Source of the DNA: Chloroflexota bacterium
GTDB taxonomy: Bacteria; Chloroflexota; UBA6077; JACQUR01
Length of the DNA: 5,837 nt
NCBI GenBank assembly: GCA_016210245.1
Contig: JACQUR010000163.1
Span: 1 to 5,837 of the forward strand
Direction of reading: 5' to 3'
Positions 5,836 through 5,837 of this stretch are shown piece by piece. The notes below the pieces were generated by a model. That model had not been told where the DNA came from and searched no databases. It saw only the letters and a list, made by a program, of their open reading frames with translations. The position numbers were made by a program, and so were the translations under genes. Positions within the stretch are counted from its first letter, which is position 1. Every line of letters begins with the position of its first letter.

Positions 5836-5837
5836 AA

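Overview
The window is GC-rich (by eye about two thirds G+C) and holds two convincing genes that face each other, with repeat-rich intergenic DNA on both outer sides. A long secreted propeller protein with NHL blades, an IPT/TIG domain and dockerin-like motifs, together with many GC-rich palindromic intergenic repeats, suggests a Chloroflexota-like or similar environmental bacterium. That assignment is inference from gene style and repeat style; the window has no rRNA or other marker gene.

Bases 1-337 carry no credible gene. They hold a decamer-based tandem repeat (period about 48 bases), then a perfect 37-bp inverted repeat, then a probable sigma70-type promoter and a strong ribosome binding site. 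These lead into the first gene, 338-3979 (+), a 1213-residue secreted protein. It has a signal peptide, twelve NHL blades arranged as two six-blade halves offset by exactly 300 residues, seven further repeats of a different propeller type, and a C-terminal IPT/TIG domain. A dockerin-like EF-hand segment sits inside the IPT/TIG domain, and a second copy follows it.

After a 69-base convergent gap comes the second gene, 4049-5473 (-). It encodes a dihydropyrimidinase/hydantoinase/dihydroorotase-class cyclic amidohydrolase with all expected metal ligands present. Its upstream region, 5474-5837, has a ribosome binding site, a 41-bp direct repeat whose copies each fold into a hairpin, and a 60-bp-arm imperfect inverted repeat reaching the window edge.

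The two genes do not look functionally linked: one product is extracellular and probably binds or adheres, while the other is a cytosolic cyclic-amide hydrolase. I see no CRISPR array, transposase, toxin-antitoxin pair, tRNA or defence system. The most unusual points are the IPT domain interrupted by a dockerin-like repeat, the exact 300-residue propeller duplication, a 19-base inverted motif found on both sides of the large gene (18/19 identical), and the nested palindromes at the right end, one of which shows a compensated base pair. I do not see convincing evidence of a previously undescribed multi-gene system.
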